Below are positions 61,168-64,000 of a stretch of 64,000 nucleotides of DNA, piece by piece. The notes under the pieces were generated by a model. The model made no database searches. It saw only the letters and a program-made list of their open reading frames with translations, and was not told the DNA's origin. Numbering within the stretch: the stretch's first letter is position 1; every line of letters begins with the position of its first letter. The position numbers and the translations under genes were made by a program. The DNA comes from Filifactor villosus (GTDB lineage Bacteria > Bacillota > Clostridia > Peptostreptococcales > Filifactoraceae), in the NCBI RefSeq assembly GCF_042652965.1, contig NZ_JBHSHL010000014.1:233584-297583 (forward strand), given 5' to 3'.

Positions 61168-62088
61168 CTACTTATTAATTTTGATTCTGGGATCGATGAA
61201 ACCGTAGATCAAATCCACCAGGAAGATAACAACTACCAGGATGACGGAGTAAAAGATGGTCACTCCCATGATCACGGTATAATCCCTGTTCGAGATACTC
61301 TCAACAAACATACGTCCCATACCCGGAACGGCAAAAATCTTCTCTATGACGAAGGAACCCGTCAAGATCGCTGCTGCCAAAGGGCCCAAATAAGTAACGA
61401 CGGGGATCAGAGCATTTTTCAGCGCGTGTTTGAATACAACGACGGTTTCTGAAAGTCCTTTTGCTCTTGCAGTTCTGATATAGTCCTGATTGATGACCTC
61501 AAGCATGGAGGATCTCGTCAATCTCGCCACATAAGCTACGGAGCTTATTCCAAGAGCAATTGTCGGTAATATTCTACTCTTCCAAGATGCCCATCTCGAT
61601 GTAGGCAGAAGCTTGTATTTTACCCCGAAGAAGTAAATCAACAAGGTTGCCAGTACGAAACTCGGAATCGTGACTCCCAGTACCGCAAAAAAGATCGTGG
61701 TCCTGTCGATCCAAGTTCCCTGTTTCAAGGCGGCGACAACTCCGAGCGGAATCCCCAAGATCACAATCAAAAGAATCGCCCAGCCCCCCAATTCCGCTGA
61801 AACGGGAAACCCGTCAAAGATGAGGTCGGTGACGTTACGTCCCATGTACTTCATGGAAGGCCCGAAATCTCCTCTGACTACACCGGAAACATAATCCACA
61901 TACTGCTCGCTTAACGGTTTGTCCAGATTGAACTTTTCCATCAAGGCTTTTTCAATCGCCGGAGGCAATTTCTTCTCGCCGGTAAACGGGTTACCGGGAA
62001 TTGCGTGCATCATAACGAAGGTCAAGGTAATAACAAAAAACAGGGTTATTACCATTGAAAAGACTCGTTTTGCAACATACTGTCCCAT
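61168..62088 (-). CDS. oppB: Oligopeptide ABC transporter permease OppB
   Basis: A 306-residue membrane subunit with six helices. Marker segments are MHAIPGNPF, DFGPSMKYMGRNVTD, the EAA loop RAKGLSETVVVFKHALKNA and the closing YGFIDPRIK. It is the promoter-proximal gene of the oppBCDFA operon, with an AAAAGGGGAAG ribosome binding site. Confidence 0.95.
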   Translation of the reverse strand: MGQYVAKRVFSMVITLFFVITLTFVMMHAIPGNPFTGEKKLPPAIEKALMEKFNLDKPLSEQYVDYVSGVVRGDFGPSMKYMGRNVTDLIFDGFPVSAELGGWAILLIVILGIPLGVVAALKQGTWIDRTTIFFAVLGVTIPSFVLATLLIYFFGVKYKLLPTSRWASWKSRILPTIALGISSVAYVARLTRSSMLEVINQDYIRTARAKGLSETVVVFKHALKNALIPVVTYLGPLAAAILTGSFVIEKIFAVPGMGRMFVESISNRDYTVIMGVTIFYSVILVVVIFLVDLIYGFIDPRIKINK

Positions 62089-62487
62089 ACTATCTTCCCC
62101 TTTTTCTATGGTATTGTGGTTATCGGGATAGAGGCAGATGCGATACGTTTATTTAATACATTTTTTCTGATTATGTAACAAACAGTTTGACTTGCATTTT
62201 GCTTTTCGTCCCCCAATAACAGAGTAAAGATAGCAACTCAATTCGCTAACCTATTTGATTTACTATCTTTTACTTATCTACATCTTAACATACATAATCA
62301 AAAAAATCTATCTTTTTTTGTGACATATCTAATTTTTCTAATTTTTCTATTTTATAAAAAAACTCATTTGATAATACGTTTTATTTGTTTGTGTCGTTTA
62401 AAATTCAACAAAGGTTCTTTTTATTTCCTGCATTTCATATTATAATAGTCGTGGAAGACTATCACAAATCAATAGGAGGTTTTAACT
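62089..62487. other. Divergent promoter region oppB/fba
   Basis: 399 bp, very AT-rich in the centre. It carries the proposed oppB promoter and, for fba, TATAAT at 62441-62446 with no clear -35. No repeats of the two families and no ORF are seen. Confidence 0.5.
62153..62181 (-). promoter_or_regulatory. Likely promoter of the opp operon
   Basis: On the minus strand TTGTTA (62181-62176), a 17 bp spacer and TATTAA (62158-62153). Four of six bases match consensus in each box. Confidence 0.5.
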
Positions 62488-63429
62488 ATGCCACTGATGA
62501 ATACCGTTCAAATGTTCAAGGATGCCTACGAAGGAAAATATGCAATCGGAGCATTTAATGTCAACAATATGGAGATTATTCAGGGAATTGTCTCTGCGGC
62601 AAAGAAAGAAGATTCCGCTCTGATCCTTCAGGTTTCCGCAGGAGCAAGAAAATATGCAAATCCGATCTACCTTCGCAAGTTGGTGGAGGCCGCTATCGAA
62701 GAGACCGATCTTCCGATCGCTCTTCACTTGGACCACGGAGACAGTTTTGAGCTTTGTAAACAATGTATCGATGACGGATTTACCTCCGTTATGATCGACG
62801 GTTCCGCTCTGCCCTTTGAGGAGAACATCCGTCTGACAAAACAGGTCGTGGAGTATGCCAAAGAAAGAGGAGTATCCGTCGAAGCCGAGCTCGGAAAACT
62901 TGCCGGCGTAGAAGATGAGGTCAATGTGAGCGCGGAAGATGCCACCTATACCGATCCGGATCAGGCAGTCGAGTTCGTCGAAAGGACGGGAGTCGATTCC
63001 TTGGCGATCGCTATCGGAACAAGCCATGGTGCTTACAAGTTCTCGGGAGAGCCTAAGTTGGATTTTGCACGTTTGGAGAAGATATCCAACCTTCTTCCCA
63101 TGTATCCTCTTGTGCTTCACGGAGCATCCTCGGTTATTCCGGAATATGTAGAGCTTTGTAACAAGTACGGCGGAGAGATTCCCGGAGCAAAGGGAGTTCC
63201 TGAAGAGATGCTCCGAAAAGCCGCTACCTTCGGGGTATGTAAGATCAATGTCGACACCGATTTGAGAATGGCGATGACGGCTGCGATAAGAGAAGTTTTG
63301 GCGACCCAACCTTCCGAGTTCGATCCTAGAAAATATCTGGCACCCGGAAGAGCAAACATCGAGAAGATCGTTCAGCATAAGATCCGCAATGTATTCGGCT
63401 GCAACGGTTCCGCTCTGAAATTAAAATAA
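62488..63429 (+). CDS. fba: Fructose-bisphosphate aldolase, class II
   Basis: A 313-residue zinc-dependent TIM-barrel aldolase that splits fructose 1,6-bisphosphate. It shows AIGAFNVNNME, LHLDHGDSFELCKQCID (zinc His and catalytic Asp), VEAELGKLAGVED, GTSHGAYK, VLHGASSV and KINVDTDLR. The length and motif order fit the class IIB/FbaA-like family. It has a strong ribosome binding site (AATAGGAGG). It stands as a single gene with its own terminator. Confidence 0.96.
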   Translation: MPLMNTVQMFKDAYEGKYAIGAFNVNNMEIIQGIVSAAKKEDSALILQVSAGARKYANPIYLRKLVEAAIEETDLPIALHLDHGDSFELCKQCIDDGFTSVMIDGSALPFEENIRLTKQVVEYAKERGVSVEAELGKLAGVEDEVNVSAEDATYTDPDQAVEFVERTGVDSLAIAIGTSHGAYKFSGEPKLDFARLEKISNLLPMYPLVLHGASSVIPEYVELCNKYGGEIPGAKGVPEEMLRKAATFGVCKINVDTDLRMAMTAAIREVLATQPSEFDPRKYLAPGRANIEKIVQHKIRNVFGCNGSALKLK

Positions 63430-64000
63430 GATTAACCTTCTCTTGTACAAAAAGTCCGGTTTGAGGAAACCTTCCTCTGACCGGATTCTTTGATTTATAC
63501 TGAAATGTGACACGTATCTTATCGTTTAGGCAAATGTCGCATGATTCGCATTATCGCTATAAGTCGGATTTTATATGAAGGATAGAATTTCTAACAACAT
63601 TTATTTCACAAGGTTTTTGTACCTCATAAAACAAGATATGTTCTTGTTCAGTATTTCGTCCGTCAAAATATCTATAATCCTGATTGTGTTAAGGAAACAC
63701 CATGCAAAGTCAAACGTCTGATCTTTGATCCAGTTAATAAAATACTAAGGCTTTTTAAAATCAATGATTTTAAAAACTTTATCCTTCGTACAAAAGTAGT
63801 TTTATGCTGATTTTTCAAATTATGCGGTATCGCCTTAAGATTGAAAATATTTCTGAACAGACAAAAAAACGGAGCTTGCAAATCAAGTCTTCGAATCAAA
63901 ATGATGATAAAACAGTTCCAAACAAAAAAGTCCTGAGTTTCTGAGTTAAAAACAGAAAGAATGCCCGTTTTAGTTGGAATTTCAATAAAATCGGGATATT
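63430..64000. other. Right-edge noncoding stretch
   Basis: After the fba terminator (to 63492) about 500 bp follow with AT-rich sequence and no supported ORF, repeat copy or RNA gene. A 75-codon minus-strand frame at 63672-63899 lacks a ribosome binding site. Confidence 0.5.
63451..63492 (+). terminator. Terminator of fba
   Basis: AGTCCGGT (63453-63460) pairs with ACCGGATT (63480-63487) with an inner GAGG/CCTC stem, followed by CTTTGATTT. Confidence 0.85.

Noticed and set aside
63672..63899. 75-codon minus-strand ORF at the right edge
   Set aside because: No ribosome binding site or recognisable sequence.

Overview
The window looks like a chromosome segment of a low-to-mid GC Gram-positive anaerobe of the Clostridia/Tissierellia type. 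This is inferred from gene content: a split glycine decarboxylase (gcvPA/gcvPB) with gcvT, gcvH, lipoamide dehydrogenase and a lipoate ligase; an ornithine-racemase-type enzyme; a full oligopeptide importer; a KtrAB potassium system; clostridial surface proteins with copper-amine-oxidase-like stalk domains; and clpX-clpP-tig. Together they suggest amino-acid and peptide fermentation. A species cannot be named from the sequence alone. No rRNA, tRNA or CRISPR array was seen.

Layout. 0.4-10 kb holds housekeeping genes, nearly all on the minus strand: a VOC protein, a TtcA-like enzyme (plus strand), a GAF-SpoIIE phosphatase, metG-tatD, and an SPOUT methyltransferase with ktrA-ktrB. 10-25 kb holds a HAD nucleotidase, a membrane-anchored acidic protein, a TetR regulator, a split ChrA pair, galE, a TPR protein, a B12-type radical SAM protein, an NlpC/P60 hydrolase with a 12-unit hexapeptide repeat, an RNase PH-RdgB fusion and a cell-wall amidase. 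25.3-36.6 kb is an accessory segment: an AAA ATPase, a large SF1 helicase, a protein ending in an RNA-polymerase alpha-CTD, an IS66 transposase remnant, a decaying pst (phosphate) operon, and a two-gene unit encoding a trypsin-like protease fused to a NUC1-type nuclease plus a papain-like peptidase. 36.6-43.4 kb holds the glycine cleavage operon and lipoate genes. 43.4-64 kb holds a cardiolipin synthase, an ornithine-racemase-like gene, a large BspA/InlB-like surface protein, clpX, clpP, tig, uppP, oppBCDFA and fba.

The most pervasive signal is a set of about 113-116 bp palindromic, MITE-like repeats with termini close to ATACTATTC...GAATAGTAT. There are two internal sequence families: seven copies of the first, and five fuller copies plus relics of the second. 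They occupy many of the longer intergenic regions, nest in one another once, and truncate pstC once. The best candidate for an undescribed system is the protease-nuclease/cysteine peptidase pair at 33.7-36.5 kb, which has its own promoter and terminator. The alpha-CTD/helicase/ATPase cluster at 25.3-30.8 kb is a second candidate.
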